Shown one piece after another: positions 1 to 9,519 of a stretch of DNA of 60,388 nt. The stretch comes from Clostridia bacterium. Lineage in GTDB: Bacteria > Bacillota > Clostridia > Oscillospirales > CAG-382. Position 1 is the first letter of the stretch, and each line of letters begins with the position of its first letter. Under the pieces are notes generated by a model that did not search any database, was not told where the DNA came from, and worked only from the letters and a program-made list of their open reading frames with translations. The stretch is taken from positions 1 to 60,388 of the forward strand of contig JAFYPA010000097.1 of the NCBI GenBank assembly GCA_017560085.1. Direction: 5' to 3'. The translations under genes were made by a program, and so were the position numbers.

Positions 1-101
1 ATAGCTGCGCCGATACGGTATACAATCAGTATAAAAAGTGTGAAAAGAATACCTTTTCTAAGCTCTTCAACCTTCCATGCGTTTTTCAGTGTCTGCAACA
101 T
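1..101 (-). CDS. secY: SecY translocase subunit, N-terminal fragment
   Basis: Only the first 33 codons are present; the gene runs off the left edge. The reading MLQTLKNAWKVEELRKGILF followed by a hydrophobic stretch is the usual SecY start, ending in the first transmembrane helix (FTLFILIVYRIGA). SecY is the channel of the Sec translocon in the inner membrane. The ATG lies one base after the rplO stop (TGAAATG), so translation is probably coupled to L15, and rplO-secY is the normal order of the spc operon. Confidence 0.93.
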   Translation of the reverse strand, partial: MLQTLKNAWKVEELRKGILFTLFILIVYRIGAA

Positions 102-102
102 T

Positions 103-546
103 TCAAATCACCTCAGCCTTTCCGCCGGCAGCTTCGATTTTCTCCTTTGCCGAAGCGGAGAAGACATTAGCCTTTACCGTAAGCTTTTTGGTGATTTCGC
201 CGTTACCGAGTACCTTTACACCGCTGAGTGTATCCTTGATGATACCTTCTGCAACGAGTGTTTCAACAGTAACCTCTGCGCCGTCTTCAAATCTGTCAAG
301 AGCGTCTACGTTAATGATTGCGTAAACCTTCTTGAACATATCGTTTGTAAAGCCTCTCTTGGGGAGTCTTCTGTACATCGGAATCTGACCGCCTTCAAAG
401 CCGGGACGCACACCGCCGCCGCTTCTTGCGTTCTGACCCTTGTGACCTCTACCGCCTGTCTTACCGTTGCCGGAGCCGGGGCCTCTGCCCTTTCTCCATG
501 CCTTTTCAGCAGAACCTGCAGCGGGCTTAAGTTCATGAAGCTTCAT
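103..546 (-). CDS. rplO: 50S ribosomal protein L15
   Basis: 147 residues, the normal bacterial length. The N-terminus [20 protein letters not shown] and the following Gly/Arg-rich extension ([19 protein letters not shown]) are hallmarks of L15, which reaches into the large subunit core and assembles late. The rest is the compact globular domain ending in KAEVI. The gene lies between rpmD and secY, as in most Firmicutes spc operons. Confidence 0.98.
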   Translation of the reverse strand: MKLHELKPAAGSAEKAWRKGRGPGSGNGKTGGRGHKGQNARSGGGVRPGFEGGQIPMYRRLPKRGFTNDMFKKVYAIINVDALDRFEDGAEVTVETLVAEGIIKDTLSGVKVLGNGEITKKLTVKANVFSASAKEKIEAAGGKAEVI

Positions 547-631
547 AAATTTTCAATCCTTTCTTTAGAATACATCCGTATTCAGAAATCTCGACCTTTT
601 CGGTCTTAAGCGGATTTTGCCGCTTGCAGTC

Positions 632-811
632 TTACACTTCTTCAGTTTCTACGAGGTAGCTGATAAGTGCAATCTTGCCTTCTGTTGCAGCGTTCTTAAC
701 CTGAACGCTTGTATCGCCGATCTTGCGAAGTCCCATGGATTTCGCAGTTGCAATGTGGTTTTCCTTACGGCCGATGAGGCTCTTCTTAAGTGTAACCTTG
801 ATGTTTGCCAT
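632..811 (-). CDS. rpmD: 50S ribosomal protein L30
   Basis: 59 residues starting MANIKVTLKKSLIGRKENH and ending LVETEEV. Length, the Lys-rich first strand and the motif LRKIGDTSVQVKN identify bacterial L30, a small peripheral large-subunit protein. It was found from its position between rpsE and rplO, where the spc operon requires it. The ATG at 811 follows an AGGAGG-type ribosome binding site in the 18-base gap after rpsE. Confidence 0.96.
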   Translation of the reverse strand: MANIKVTLKKSLIGRKENHIATAKSMGLRKIGDTSVQVKNAATEGKIALISYLVETEEV

Positions 812-829
812 TTTCTGCGTCCTCCTATA

Positions 830-1333
830 TTACTTTGTGAGGTCTGCTGCGTTCTTGCCTCTTACTTTAGCAACTTCTTCTGCTGTTCTGAGGCTTGCGA
901 GACCTGCGAATGTAGCCTTAACTACATTGATCTTGTTGTTGCTTCTGAGCGACTTTGCACGGATGTCTCTGATGCCTGCAAGGTCAAGTACTGCACGGCA
1001 AGTGCCGCCTGCGATGATACCGGTACCTTCTGCAGCGGGCTTAATGAGAACTCTTGCTGCGCCGTATTCACCCATAACTTCGTGGGGGATTGATGTTCCC
1101 TTGAGGGAAACTGTGATCATGTTCTTCTTTGCGTCTTCGATAGCCTTCTTGATAGCTTCGGGTACTTCAGCGGATTTACCTGTACCGTAGCCGATGTGGC
1201 CGTTGCGGTCGCCTACAACAACGACTGCTGCGAAACGCATGATACGACCGCCCTTTACGGTCTTGGATACTCTTCTTGTGACAACGACTGTCTCTTCAAG
1301 ATCGAGTGTAGCTGCGTCTATGTTCTTAGCCAT
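830..1333 (-). CDS. rpsE: 30S ribosomal protein S5
   Basis: 167 residues. The N-terminal double-stranded-RNA-binding-like domain contains [20 protein letters not shown], and the C-terminal domain contains [17 protein letters not shown] and the [14 protein letters not shown] region. S5 sits at the mRNA entry side and influences decoding accuracy; the loop with VSKTVKGGR is where spectinomycin-resistance changes occur in other bacteria. The gap to rplR is 12 bases, consistent with one transcript. Confidence 0.98.
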   Translation of the reverse strand: MAKNIDAATLDLEETVVVTRRVSKTVKGGRIMRFAAVVVVGDRNGHIGYGTGKSAEVPEAIKKAIEDAKKNMITVSLKGTSIPHEVMGEYGAARVLIKPAAEGTGIIAGGTCRAVLDLAGIRDIRAKSLRSNNKINVVKATFAGLASLRTAEEVAKVRGKNAADLTK

Positions 1334-1345
1334 TGGTAAACCTCC

Positions 1346-1705
1346 TTAGAATTTAAGTCCTGCTTCACGAGCGCCTTCAGCGAGAGCTGCGATTCTACCG
1401 TGGTAGAGATAGCCGCCTCTGTCGAAAACAACTTCTTCGATACCCTTTTCGAGTGCTCTCTTTGCAGCGAGCTCTCCAACCTTCTTAGCATCTTCCTTGT
1501 TGCCGCCGTTCTTACCGAACTCCTTCTCAACAGAGGATGCTGTTACGAGTGTCTTACCGCAGGTGTCATCAATGATCTGAACATAAATGTTATTGAGCGA
1601 GCGGTATACGCAAAGACGGGGGCGAGCTGCTGTGCCGGAGATCTTCGCGCGCACTCTGATGTGTCTCTTTTTTCTCTGAGCGTTTGCATCTTTTCTTGAT
1701 ACCAT
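1346..1705 (-). CDS. rplR: 50S ribosomal protein L18
   Basis: 119 residues with the typical L18 layout: a basic N-terminus ([20 protein letters not shown]), the [19 protein letters not shown] strand region and the C-terminal [20 protein letters not shown] signature. L18 binds 5S rRNA together with L5 and L25 in the central protuberance. It lies 21 bases after rplF in the conserved order L6-L18-S5. Confidence 0.98.
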   Translation of the reverse strand: MVSRKDANAQRKKRHIRVRAKISGTAARPRLCVYRSLNNIYVQIIDDTCGKTLVTASSVEKEFGKNGGNKEDAKKVGELAAKRALEKGIEEVVFDRGGYLYHGRIAALAEGAREAGLKF

Positions 1706-1726
1706 TGTGCTTTACTCTCCTTCCCG

Positions 1727-2260
1727 TTATTTGCCTGCCTTACCGGCTTTACGTCTGATGTGTTCATCCACATACTTAACGCCCTTACCATGGAAGGGTT
1801 CCGGAGGTCTCTTGCTTCTTACTTCGGCTGCAACCTGGCCTACCTGCTGCTTGTCTGCACCGAATACTGTGATCTTCAAATCTTCTACTGAGAACTTGAT
1901 GCCTTCGGGCTGTTCCATCTCAACCTTGTGAGAGTAACCGAGCTCGAGAACAAGCTTTGTGCCTGCCATAGATACTCTGTAACCAACGCCGACGATTTCG
2001 AGTTCCTTCTTGTAACCTTCTGTTACACCAACGATCATGTTGGAGATGAGGGTTCTTGTAAGACCGTGAAGTGCCTTGTGAGCCTTTTCTTCGGAAGGTC
2101 TTTCAACTGTGATTACACCTGCATCAACCTTGATAATCATATCAGGGTGGAATGTCTGTGTAAGAGTGCCGTTCTTGCCCTTAACGGTAAGTGTTGCGCC
2201 GTCAAGCTTAACTTCTACGCCTGCGGGAACCGTGATAGGCAATCTACCGATTCTTGACAT
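1727..2260 (-). CDS. rplF: 50S ribosomal protein L6
   Basis: 177 residues, starting MSRIGRLPITVPAGVEVKLDG. Two tandem L6 folds are visible, and the second ends in the diagnostic RSKRPPEPFHGKGVKYVDE motif near residues 149-167. L6 binds 23S rRNA near the sarcin-ricin loop. It is preceded by an unusually long hairpin-rich spacer after rpsH. Confidence 0.98.
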   Translation of the reverse strand: MSRIGRLPITVPAGVEVKLDGATLTVKGKNGTLTQTFHPDMIIKVDAGVITVERPSEEKAHKALHGLTRTLISNMIVGVTEGYKKELEIVGVGYRVSMAGTKLVLELGYSHKVEMEQPEGIKFSVEDLKITVFGADKQQVGQVAAEVRSKRPPEPFHGKGVKYVDEHIRRKAGKAGK

Positions 2261-2412
2261 AATGTTTCTCCTTCTTGTATTTTGAGATTACGTTCGCGCC
2301 TTTTCTGTCTATTGCAACGCGCACGGGTGATTTCTCACCGGATATTGATTAACTGTACCGGAAGTTTTCGTCGGAGACGGAAACTTCTTAAGCAAATCGA
2401 AGATTTGCGGTA
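2261..2412 (-). repeat. Hairpin-rich spacer between rpsH and rplF
   Basis: This 152-base gap inside the operon has no gene. It can fold into an 11/12-bp hairpin (2361-2372 with 2376-2387, three-base loop). A perfect 7-bp hairpin follows, 2392-2398 with 2402-2408, loop GAA. Gaps between these two genes are usually a few tens of bases. The second hairpin has the same small-loop form as elements at 24319, 24357 and 41164-41324, suggesting a dispersed repeat or an mRNA processing site. Confidence 0.6.
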
Positions 2413-2808
2413 TTACCAGATGAATGCAAGAACTTCGCCACCAACGTGTTCTCTTCTTGCCTTCTTGTCTGTCATGATGCCCTTGGATGTAGATACGATT
2501 GCTGTACCGAGACCCTTCATAACGGAGGGCATATCCTCGCAGCCTGCGTAAATACGGAGACCGGGCTTGGATACACGCTTGAGACCCTGGATAACGGGCT
2601 TCTTAGCGATGTACTTAAGTGTGATTCTGATGATGCCCTGCTTGCCATCTTCGATGATCTGATAGCCTGCTACATAACCTTCTTCGCAGAGGATGTCAGC
2701 AATAGCCTTCTTTGTACCGGAAGCGGGGATATCAACTGTTTCGTGCTTTGCGCTACTTGCGTTACGAATACGAGTAAGCATATCCGCAATAACGTCTGTG
2801 ATCTGCAT
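2413..2808 (-). CDS. rpsH: 30S ribosomal protein S8
   Basis: 131 residues. The start [17 protein letters not shown] and the C-terminal [19 protein letters not shown] are diagnostic. S8 is a primary 16S rRNA-binding protein of the central domain. In E. coli it also represses the spc operon by binding rplE mRNA; whether that occurs here cannot be judged. Structured spacers flank the gene on both sides. Confidence 0.98.
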   Translation of the reverse strand: MQITDVIADMLTRIRNASSAKHETVDIPASGTKKAIADILCEEGYVAGYQIIEDGKQGIIRITLKYIAKKPVIQGLKRVSKPGLRIYAGCEDMPSVMKGLGTAIVSTSKGIMTDKKARREHVGGEVLAFIW

Positions 2809-2937
2809 AGTAAAGCCTCCTTAATGCTTTTTCTACCGTCCGCGGTATCCGGCCCTTGCACTTCTCACGGAATTCCGTGCGGCTTTGCCGGACCTTTCGG
2901 ACTTAATATTTTTATAATCTTTGGGGTTCCCTTAAGA
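2809..2937 (-). repeat. Structured spacer between rpsN and rpsH
   Basis: This 129-base gap holds a perfect 14-base palindrome, CACGGAATTCCGTG, at 2866-2879. It is nested inside an outer stem formed by 2848-2853 (TCCGGC) and 2887-2892 (GCCGGA). No open reading frame is apparent. A ribosome binding site for rpsH is at its downstream end. The RNA structure could affect mRNA stability or translation; this is inferred only from the inverted repeats. Confidence 0.55.
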
Positions 2938-3123
2938 TTACCAGCTTGCCTTTCTTACGCCGGGGATCTGACCCTTGTAAGCAAGCTCTCTGAAGCAGAT
3001 ACGGCAGATGCCGTACTTTCTCATATAAGCATGGGGGCGGCCGCAAATCTTACATCTGTTGTATTCGCGTGTGGAGAACTTCTGCTCCTTCTGCTGCTTT
3101 AATACCATTGATTTCTTTGCCAT
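2938..3123 (-). CDS. rpsN: 30S ribosomal protein S14, zinc-ribbon type
   Basis: 61 residues, the short type-Z form. The zinc ligands are two CxxC pairs, CKIC and CRIC, separated by 12 residues ([12 protein letters not shown]), followed by the [18 protein letters not shown] tail. S14 binds the 3' major domain of 16S rRNA in the subunit head. The zinc-binding form in the main operon is typical of Firmicutes; a zinc-free paralogue, if any, would lie elsewhere. Confidence 0.97.
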   Translation of the reverse strand: MAKKSMVLKQQKEQKFSTREYNRCKICGRPHAYMRKYGICRICFRELAYKGQIPGVRKASW

Positions 3124-3141
3124 AATTCCTTACCCCTCTTA

Positions 3142-3681
3142 TTACTTTGCGAACGGAGCACCCATAAGAGCGAGAAGCTCTCTTGCGTGTTCGTCGTTTG
3201 TAGCTGTTGTAACGATTGCGATGTCCATGCCTCTGATAGCATCAATCTTATCATATTCGATTTCGGGGAATATGAGCTGTTCCTTAAGACCGAGGGAGTA
3301 GTTTCCTCTGCCGTCGAAGGAATCGGGGTTGATACCCTTGAAGTCACGAACTCTGGGAAGAGCGAGATTGAAGAGTCTGTCGAGGAACTCATACATTCTT
3401 TCGCCTCTGAGTGTTACCTTTGCGCCGAGCTTCATGCCCTGACGGATTTTGAAGTTAGCTACGGATTTCTTTGCTACTGTAGCAACTGCCTTCTGACCTG
3501 TGATAATGCCGAGGTCGTTTATGATGTTGTCGATAACCTTGGAGTTGTCCTTAGCTTCGCCCGCACCGACATTGATTACTACCTTGTCGATTCTCGGAAT
3601 CTGCATGGGGCTCTTGTATTCGAACTTCTTCATAAGGGCAGGTGCTGCTTCATTCTTGTAAAGATCTGTAAGTCTTGCCAT
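3142..3681 (-). CDS. rplE: 50S ribosomal protein L5
   Basis: 179 residues from the ATG reading [24 protein letters not shown] two codons upstream is also in frame; the AGGAGG-like site is 10 bases from the ATG and 4 from the GTG, so the start is not certain. Motifs such as [17 protein letters not shown] and [20 protein letters not shown] identify L5, which binds 5S rRNA and contacts the P-site tRNA. Confidence 0.97.
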   Translation of the reverse strand: MARLTDLYKNEAAPALMKKFEYKSPMQIPRIDKVVINVGAGEAKDNSKVIDNIINDLGIITGQKAVATVAKKSVANFKIRQGMKLGAKVTLRGERMYEFLDRLFNLALPRVRDFKGINPDSFDGRGNYSLGLKEQLIFPEIEYDKIDAIRGMDIAIVTTATNDEHARELLALMGAPFAK

Positions 3682-3699
3682 TTTCACATTACCTCCCTA

Positions 3700-4041
3700 T
3701 TAAAGTTCTACGCCGCACTTCTTGCATACACGAACCTTGGAGCCGTCTTCAAGAACCTTGTGACCAACTCTTACGCCGTGGTTGCACTTGGGGCATACGA
3801 TCATTGCCTTGGATGCGTAGAAAGCGCCTTCTGCCTGAACTCTGCCGCCTTCTTCGCCTTCACGTCTGGGGCGAACATGCTTTGTGATGATGTTTACGCC
3901 TTCAACGATTATCTTACCTTCAGCGGGGGATACTTCAAGAACCTTACCGGTCTTGCCCTTATCGTCGCCGGAGATGATTACTACGGTGTCGCCTGTACGA
4001 ACGCCGAGCTTCTTCTGATATTTTGTAAGCTGCTTTGCCAT
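3700..4041 (-). CDS. rplX: 50S ribosomal protein L24
   Basis: 113 residues. The KOW motif is near the N-terminus (VRTGDTVVIISGDDKGKTG). The C-terminal part carries CPKC and CKKC pairs about 23 residues apart, a small zinc-ribbon-like tail common in Gram-positive L24. L24 is an assembly initiator for the large subunit. It follows rplN by 15 bases. Confidence 0.97.
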   Translation of the reverse strand: MAKQLTKYQKKLGVRTGDTVVIISGDDKGKTGKVLEVSPAEGKIIVEGVNIITKHVRPRREGEEGGRVQAEGAFYASKAMIVCPKCNHGVRVGHKVLEDGSKVRVCKKCGVEL

Positions 4042-4056
4042 CTTTCTGCGACCTCC

Positions 4057-4425
4057 TTAAAGTACTTCGGGAGCGAGGGAAAGGATCTTAAGGTAATCCT
4101 TTTCGCGGAGCTCTCTTGCGATCGGTCCAAAGATACGTGTACCTCTGGGGTTCTTATCTTCCTTGATAATTACGGCTGCATTTTCATCAAATCTGATGTA
4201 GCTGCCGTCTGCACGACGAAGGGGCTGCTTTGTTCTTACGACTACTGCCTTTACTACGTCACCTTTTTTAACAACACCGCCGGGTGTTGCCTTCTTGACT
4301 GCGCAAACGACTACGTCGCCGATTCTAGCGTATCTTCTGCCTGTTCCGCCGAGCACACGAATGCACATCATTTCCTTGGCGCCGGTGTTATCGGCAACCT
4401 TCATCATTGACTGCTGTTGTAACAT
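4057..4425 (-). CDS. rplN: 50S ribosomal protein L14
   Basis: 122 residues, the invariant bacterial length. The start [20 protein letters not shown] and the end [20 protein letters not shown] are diagnostic. L14 contacts L19 and 16S rRNA at the subunit interface and is the docking site of the silencing factor RsfS. A 138-base spacer separates it from rpsQ upstream. Confidence 0.98.
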   Translation of the reverse strand: MLQQQSMMKVADNTGAKEMMCIRVLGGTGRRYARIGDVVVCAVKKATPGGVVKKGDVVKAVVVRTKQPLRRADGSYIRFDENAAVIIKEDKNPRGTRIFGPIARELREKDYLKILSLAPEVL

Positions 4426-4563
4426 TTCTTGTGTCCTCCATATATTTACCTTACGTGTCTTTGCACGCAGGGCTTCTTAAATTCGGTTAAATCCAGAATC
4501 TCGAATTACCATTGGATAAATCCGCAGGATTCTTTTTAATTAAAATTCGATTGCAAATTTTAA
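4426..4563 (-). repeat. AT-rich spacer between rpsQ and rplN with an inverted repeat
   Basis: This 138-base gap between two genes that are normally close contains an 11-bp inverted repeat. TAATTAAAATT at 4537-4547 pairs with 4556-4566, and the repeat overlaps the rpsQ stop codon. No coding frame is apparent in the rest. It may form an RNA hairpin directly after rpsQ; there is no uridine run typical of a terminator. Confidence 0.45.
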
Positions 4564-4818
4564 TTACTTAGCCTTTTCGATGATTCTTACAAGTCTCCAG
4601 TTCTTATCCTTGGAGAGAGGTCTTGTTTCCATGATTTCTACCTTGTCGCCGATGTTGCAAACGTTTTCTTCATCGTGAGCCTTGAACTTAACTGTTCTCT
4701 TGATGACCTTCTTGTAAAGCGGGTGCTTAACGTTATCTTCGATGGCAACAACGATTGTCTTCTGCATCTTGTTGGATACAACACGACCAACTCTGGTCTT
4801 TCTGAGGTTTCTTTCCAT
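4564..4818 (-). CDS. rpsQ: 30S ribosomal protein S17
   Basis: 84 residues with the S17 signatures [20 protein letters not shown] at the N-terminus and [20 protein letters not shown] near the C-terminus. It is an OB-fold protein that binds the 5' and central domains of 16S rRNA early in assembly. It lies 20 bases after rpmC in the conserved order L16-L29-S17. Confidence 0.98.
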   Translation of the reverse strand: MERNLRKTRVGRVVSNKMQKTIVVAIEDNVKHPLYKKVIKRTVKFKAHDEENVCNIGDKVEIMETRPLSKDKNWRLVRIIEKAK

Positions 4819-4838
4819 CTTAATTTACTCCTTCCCGC

Positions 4839-5033
4839 TTACGCCTGCTTTGCCTTTTCGGTGATTACTGTGTGAATCTTGGCGATAGTCTTTTTTGTTT
4901 CAACAATCTTCTGAGGATTGTCGAGAGCGTTTATTGCGTGCTGAAAACGGAGGTTGAAGAGCTCTGCCTTCTGCTCTTTCAAAAGCTCCATAAGCTCAGC
5001 GGAAGATTTACTTCTGATTTCCGTTATTTTCAT
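4839..5033 (-). CDS. rpmC: 50S ribosomal protein L29
   Basis: 64 residues, two helices. MKITEIRSKSSAELMELLKE followed by LFNLRFQHAINALDNPQKI is the L29 signature. L29 sits at the nascent-chain exit and helps dock trigger factor and SRP. It begins 6 bases after the rplP stop, so translation is probably coupled. Confidence 0.97.
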   Translation of the reverse strand: MKITEIRSKSSAELMELLKEQKAELFNLRFQHAINALDNPQKIVETKKTIAKIHTVITEKAKQA

Positions 5034-5039
5034 AAAGCC

Positions 5040-5465
5040 TTATGCCTCCTCTACAGTTTCTTCCTTCTTCACGAACTTACACTTAACGGGAAGCTTGTGA
5101 GAAGCAAGACGCATAGCCTCACGAGCAATTTCTTCGGAGATGCCGTCCATCTCGAACATTACTCTGCCGGGCTTAACTACTGATACCCAGTATTCGGGTG
5201 AACCCTTACCGGAACCCATTCGAGTTTCAGCGGGCTTTTCTGTTACGGGCTTGTCGGGGAATATCTTAATCCAAACCTGACCGCCTCTCTTGATGTATCT
5301 TGTCATCGCGATACGGGCAGCTTCTATCTGATTGCTAGTGATCCAGCCGGGTTCTGTAGCCTGAAGACCGAAGGTACCGTTAGTAACTGTGTTACCACGC
5401 ATAGCCTTACCCTTCATTCTGCCTCTGTGAACTCTTCTGTACTTAACTCTCTTCGGCATTAACAT
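5040..5465 (-). CDS. rplP: 50S ribosomal protein L16
   Basis: The ATG at 5465 overlaps the rpsC stop by one base (TAATG) and has GGGGAG seven bases upstream, so it is preferred over the family-typical MPKRVKYRR start two codons later. The product is 139-141 residues. The motifs [15 protein letters not shown] and [19 protein letters not shown] identify L16, which contacts the A- and P-site tRNAs and 5S rRNA. The acidic end (KEETVEEA) is a short lineage-variable tail. Confidence 0.97.
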   Translation of the reverse strand: MLMPKRVKYRRVHRGRMKGKAMRGNTVTNGTFGLQATEPGWITSNQIEAARIAMTRYIKRGGQVWIKIFPDKPVTEKPAETRMGSGKGSPEYWVSVVKPGRVMFEMDGISEEIAREAMRLASHKLPVKCKFVKKEETVEEA

Positions 5466-6190
5466 TAGTTAGCTCCCCCTTCCTTGTGTTCTCTGCGAGC
5501 GGGTCTGTCGCCACGTCTGTCGTCGCGTCTGTCGCGTCTGGGTCTGTCCTTCTTTACTGTAGGAAGAACTTCGCCCTGGTAGATCCATACCTTGATACCG
5601 ATCTTACCGTAGGTTGTATCTGCTTCTGCAAAGCCGTAGTTGATGTCAGCTCTGATTGTCTGAAGCGGAATAGTACCTTCATGATATGTTTCGCTTCTTG
5701 CAATTTCAGCACCGTTAAGACGGCCGGAGCAGCAAATCTTGATACCTCTTGCACCAAGCTTCATTGTTCTGCCGATAGCCTGCTTCATTGCACGTCTGAA
5801 AGCGATTCTGTTTTCAAGCTGAGAAGCAACGTTTTCTGCAACGAGCTGTGCGTCGAGATCAACGAACTTAACTTCTTCAACCTTGATTGCAACGTGAGAA
5901 CCAACGAAATCATCAACTTCCTTGTTGAGCTTTGTGAGTTCTTCGCCGCCCTTACCGATAATTGTGCCGGGCTTTGCGCAGTAAATAATTACCTTAACCT
6001 TGCCCTTGCCGTCTCTTTCGATTTCAATCTTCGGAACTCCGGTCTTCTTGAGCTTTTCCTTAAGCCATGTTCTGAGCTTATAGTCAGCTACGAGTGTATC
6101 ACCGAATACTTCGTCCTTTACGAACCATCTGGAGTCCCAGTTCTTTATTACGCCCACGCGAAGGCCGTGGGGATTGACTTTCTGTCCCAT
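5465..6190 (-). CDS. rpsC: 30S ribosomal protein S3 with Arg-rich tail
   Basis: 241 residues, longer than the usual 210-220. The start [20 protein letters not shown], the KH domain motif [14 protein letters not shown] and the C-domain [20 protein letters not shown] are canonical. The extra length is a C-terminal tail after about residue 213 made mostly of Arg, Asp and Gly ([20 protein letters not shown]), probably disordered. S3 forms the mRNA entry channel and contributes to helicase activity; tails like this vary among Clostridia. Confidence 0.98.
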   Translation of the reverse strand: MGQKVNPHGLRVGVIKNWDSRWFVKDEVFGDTLVADYKLRTWLKEKLKKTGVPKIEIERDGKGKVKVIIYCAKPGTIIGKGGEELTKLNKEVDDFVGSHVAIKVEEVKFVDLDAQLVAENVASQLENRIAFRRAMKQAIGRTMKLGARGIKICCSGRLNGAEIARSETYHEGTIPLQTIRADINYGFAEADTTYGKIGIKVWIYQGEVLPTVKKDRPRRDRRDDRRGDRPARREHKEGGAN

Positions 6191-6255
6191 ATTTCGTAAT
6201 TATCCTCCTTGTAGATTTTGCATCTTTGGATGCACTTGAGGTTTAAGAGTTTATC

Positions 6256-6591
6256 TTACTCTTTTTCAGCCACTGCGAGGGTGATGTGAGAGCTTCTCTT
6301 GAGAATTCTGAAAGCTCTGCCCTGTGCGCGGGGCATGATTCTCTTGGCTGTTCTGCCGGGTGTTACAAAGCACTGAGAAACGTAAAGCTTTGTTACGTCC
6401 ATGCTCTGGTTGTTTTCGGCATTAGCCACAGCAGACTTGAGGAGCTTAAGTACGGGCTCCGAAGCTGCCTTTCTTGTATTCATGAGGATACCCATAGCTG
6501 TTGCTACGTCCTTGCCTCTGATTATATCAAGAACTACCTTAACTTTTCTGGGAGAAATTCTTATGTCTTTAAGATAAGCCTTTGCTTCCAT
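6256..6591 (-). CDS. rplV: 50S ribosomal protein L22
   Basis: 111 residues with the L22 signatures RISPRKVKVVLDIIRGKDV near the start and RIMPRAQGRAFRILKRSSHI near the end. Its beta-hairpin lines the polypeptide exit tunnel. It lies between rpsS and rpsC, 65 bases before rpsC. Confidence 0.98.
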   Translation of the reverse strand: MEAKAYLKDIRISPRKVKVVLDIIRGKDVATAMGILMNTRKAASEPVLKLLKSAVANAENNQSMDVTKLYVSQCFVTPGRTAKRIMPRAQGRAFRILKRSSHITLAVAEKE

Positions 6592-6675
6592 TTGTTATTT
6601 TCCTCCTTTCGCAAAACTCCTGCGACTCGTGTTTTAGCGAACCGCCGTTTGCGCTATATCATTGATAAATTCTTA

Positions 6676-6951
6676 TCAGTTGTTGGATGTCTTTGTACCA
6701 GCGTGTCCCTTGAATGTTCTTGTGGGAGCGAACTCGCCGAGCTTATGTCCTACCATATCTTCGGTTACATAAACCGGAACGTGCTTTCTGCCGTCATGAA
6801 CAGCGATTGTGTGTCCTACGAACTGAGGGAATATTGTGGAAGATCTGGACCATGTCTTAAGAACTCTCTTTTCGCCCTTAGCGTTCATATCTTCGATTCT
6901 TGCGAAAAGCTTTGCTTCGACGAAGGGTCCCTTCTTGATGCTTCTGCTCAT
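6676..6951 (-). CDS. rpsS: 30S ribosomal protein S19
   Basis: 91 residues starting [16 protein letters not shown] and containing [20 protein letters not shown] and [17 protein letters not shown], all diagnostic of S19. It sits in the 30S head and contacts S13 and the intersubunit bridge. The flanking gaps are 84 and 67 bases, wider than usual but without an obvious gene. Confidence 0.98.
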   Translation of the reverse strand: MSRSIKKGPFVEAKLFARIEDMNAKGEKRVLKTWSRSSTIFPQFVGHTIAVHDGRKHVPVYVTEDMVGHKLGEFAPTRTFKGHAGTKTSNN

Positions 6952-7018
6952 TTGTTTGCCTCCTTGTAAGATTTTGGAGAGCGTCTGCGATAAGTTTATC
7001 GCATTTTACGCCGCTATA

Positions 7019-7852
7019 TTACTTGTCGTTTCTTCTCTTAACGATGAACTTGTTGGTTCTTGCCTTCTTGTTTCTGGTCTTGTAACCGATAGTAGGCTTA
7101 CCCCAAGGTGTAACAGGAGTGGGTCTACCGATAGGTGCACGGCCTTCACCACCACCGTGAGGATGGTCGCAGGGGTTCATTACGGAACCTCTAACTGTAG
7201 GACGGATACCCATGTGACGCTTCTTACCTGCCTTACCGATCTTGATGTTTTCGTGTTCGGTATTGCCAACCTGACCGATTGTTGCCTTGCAGTCAAGTCT
7301 TACGATTCTAACTTCACCGGAGGGAAGTCTTACCTGAGCAACACCGTTTTCCTTAGCCATAAGCTGAGCGAAAGCACCTGCGGAACGAACGAGCTGAGCG
7401 CCCTTACCGGGGTAGAGTTCGATGTTGTGGATAACTGTACCTACGGGGATGTTTGCGATAGGAAGAACGTTACCAACCTTGATGTCTGCGTTAGCGCTGT
7501 TAACAACAGTGTCGCCTGCAGTGAGACCTACGGGAGCGATGCTGTATGTCTTTTCGCCTGTTTCGTACTGAAGAAGAGCGATGTATGCGGTTCTGTTGGG
7601 ATCGTATTCGATACCGAGAACCTTAGCGGGAACATCCTGAATGTTCTTCTTGAAGTCGATAATTCTGTACTTTATTCTGTTGCCGCCGCCCTGGTGACGA
7701 ACGGTGATTTTACCTGTATTATTACGTCCGGCATGCTTCTTAAGAACTGTAATAAGGCTTTTTTCGGGAGTCTTCTTTGTAATTTCCTCAAAGCCCGGAA
7801 CAGTCATATTTCTTCTGGCCGGAGTAGTAGGTTTGAATGTCTTGTTAGCCAT
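7019..7852 (-). CDS. rplB: 50S ribosomal protein L2
   Basis: 277 residues from the ATG at 7852 ([19 protein letters not shown]), the family length. A GGAG sits five bases upstream, so an in-frame ATG 12 codons earlier is rejected. The C-terminal motif [20 protein letters not shown] includes the conserved His needed for peptidyl transferase centre assembly. L2 bridges the subunits and is a core 23S rRNA binder. Confidence 0.98.
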   Translation of the reverse strand: MANKTFKPTTPARRNMTVPGFEEITKKTPEKSLITVLKKHAGRNNTGKITVRHQGGGNRIKYRIIDFKKNIQDVPAKVLGIEYDPNRTAYIALLQYETGEKTYSIAPVGLTAGDTVVNSANADIKVGNVLPIANIPVGTVIHNIELYPGKGAQLVRSAGAFAQLMAKENGVAQVRLPSGEVRIVRLDCKATIGQVGNTEHENIKIGKAGKKRHMGIRPTVRGSVMNPCDHPHGGGEGRAPIGRPTPVTPWGKPTIGYKTRNKKARTNKFIVKRRNDK

Positions 7853-7960
7853 GATTACTCCATTTCTCGGCAGCTTCTTTGTTTGCATCGGTTTTTAAGG
7901 TTTGCCGTACCGCCCTGCCGTATGCGGTACCCCGATGCAGTTTCCGTCTTGTTTTGTAAA

Positions 7961-8254
7961 TTACATCATTTCGTCGAAGAACTCGATTGTCTTGGAATCA
8001 GCTGTAAGCTTTACTATAGCCTTCTTCCATTCGCTTGTTTCACCGAAGTGATAACCAACTCTCTTGCTCTTGGACTTCATATTGATTATTGTAACCTTTT
8101 CAACCTTAACGCCGAAAAGCTCTTCGCAAGCCTTCTTGATTTCAACCTTGTTGGCTGTTGTCGCTACCTTGAAGGTGTACTTCTTGTCAGCGATTCTGTC
8201 CATACTTGCTTCTGTGATAATCGGGCGGATGATTACGTCATGCATTGTCTTCAT
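7961..8254 (-). CDS. rplW: 50S ribosomal protein L23
   Basis: 97 residues: [20 protein letters not shown], then the [20 protein letters not shown] strand-helix segment of L23. It lies at the tunnel exit and is the docking point for trigger factor. The ATG overlaps the rplD stop by one base (TAATG), the same coupling seen at rpsC-rplP. Confidence 0.97.
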   Translation of the reverse strand: MKTMHDVIIRPIITEASMDRIADKKYTFKVATTANKVEIKKACEELFGVKVEKVTIINMKSKSKRVGYHFGETSEWKKAIVKLTADSKTIEFFDEMM

Positions 8255-8874
8255 TATGCGTATACCTCCTCGATCTTAGCTACTGCATCCTTAGCGATGA
8301 TAAGCATATCATACTTGAGGATATCGTAAGCGTTGAGTGTTCCGGGAATAGCTGTCTTTACGCCGGGAATGTTGGAAGCGGATGCTACAACAAACTTGTC
8401 AACCTCGGGAAGAACGATGAGAGCCTTCTTCGCGCCGATTGCCTTGAGCATATTAGCTATTGTCTTTGTCTTGTATTCTGTCATTGCGAGAGCGTCAACA
8501 ACCGCAACCTTGCCCTCCTGAGCCTTGGAAGAGAAAGCAGACTGCATAGCAAGTCTCTTAACCTTCTTGTTGATGGAAACTCTCCAGTCACGGGGCTTAG
8601 GTCCGAATGCGATACCACCGTGTGTCCACTGAGGAGATCTTGTAGAACCCTGTCTTGCACGGCCTGTACCCTTCTGCTTCCAGGGCTTGATACCGCCGCC
8701 GGAAACTTCTGCTCTTGTCTTGGTACTCTGTGTACCCTGTCTCTGATTCAAAAGATATGCACGGATAACGGAATGAAGAACGGGAACATTTACTTCAATA
8801 CCGAAGATGCCTTCAGCAAGAGCAATTTCACCCTTTACGTTTCCTGCCATATCAAACAACTTTACGTTAGGCAT
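8254..8874 (-). CDS. rplD: 50S ribosomal protein L4
   Basis: 206 residues. The tunnel-lining extended loop is visible as [20 protein letters not shown] and [19 protein letters not shown], followed by the globular Rossmann-like domain. L4 is an assembly initiator and, in gamma-proteobacteria and some Firmicutes, an autogenous repressor that binds the S10 leader. This matters here because the operon has a long structured leader. Confidence 0.98.
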   Translation of the reverse strand: MPNVKLFDMAGNVKGEIALAEGIFGIEVNVPVLHSVIRAYLLNQRQGTQSTKTRAEVSGGGIKPWKQKGTGRARQGSTRSPQWTHGGIAFGPKPRDWRVSINKKVKRLAMQSAFSSKAQEGKVAVVDALAMTEYKTKTIANMLKAIGAKKALIVLPEVDKFVVASASNIPGVKTAIPGTLNAYDILKYDMLIIAKDAVAKIEEVYA

Positions 8875-8892
8875 TTATTCTTCCTCCTTCGA

Positions 8893-9519
8893 TTACTTTA
8901 CAGCCGAACGGATGAATACGATACCGCCGCGCTTTCCGGGAACTGCGCCCTTGATAGCGATGAGGTTCTTTTCAGCGTCGATCTTAACAACTTCAAGGTT
9001 GAGGGTTGTAACCTGTTCATGACCGTACTGACCGGGCATGTGCTTGTTCTTGAAAACTCTGGCGGGGTCGATAACACCCATAGAACCGATGTGTCTGTGG
9101 ATAGGACCTACACCGTGAGTCTTTTCCTGTGTGCTGGAGTTCCAACGAACTGTAACACCGGAGAAACCGTGACCCTTTGTGATGCCGGTTACGTCAACCT
9201 TTTCACCTGCTGTGAATACATCAGCCTTGATTTCGTCGCCAACGTTCATGTTAGCAGCATCGTCAAGCTTGAATTCCTTGAGGTGCTTCTTGAGGGAGAT
9301 GTTTGCCTTTGCGAAGTGACCCTTTACAGGCTTTGTTACCTTTCTCTCCGCGATGTCCATGAAGCCGAGCTGAACAGCGTTGTAGCCGTCGTTTTCAACT
9401 GTCTTCTTCTGAACTACGGGGCAGGGACCTGCTTCGATGACTGTTACGGGAATTACGTTTCCGTTTTCGTCGAAGATCTGAGTCATTCCGAGCTTCTTGC
9501 CGATAATTGCCTTTTTCAT
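8893..9519 (-). CDS. rplC: 50S ribosomal protein L3
   Basis: 208 residues. [20 protein letters not shown] at the start and [14 protein letters not shown] with [19 protein letters not shown] in the middle are the L3 signatures. L3 is one of two assembly initiators and its central extension approaches the peptidyl transferase centre. An AGGAGG site lies in the 18 bases upstream of the ATG, after a 216-base structured gap. Confidence 0.98.
   Translation of the reverse strand: MKKAIIGKKLGMTQIFDENGNVIPVTVIEAGPCPVVQKKTVENDGYNAVQLGFMDIAERKVTKPVKGHFAKANISLKKHLKEFKLDDAANMNVGDEIKADVFTAGEKVDVTGITKGHGFSGVTVRWNSSTQEKTHGVGPIHRHIGSMGVIDPARVFKNKHMPGQYGHEQVTTLNLEVVKIDAEKNLIAIKGAVPGKRGGIVFIRSAVK

Noticed and set aside
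3187..4410. A 407-codon plus-strand open frame across rplE-rplN
   Set aside because: It is antisense to three certain ribosomal genes, Cys- and Ser-rich with no recognisable motif, and arises from the codon usage of the sense genes.
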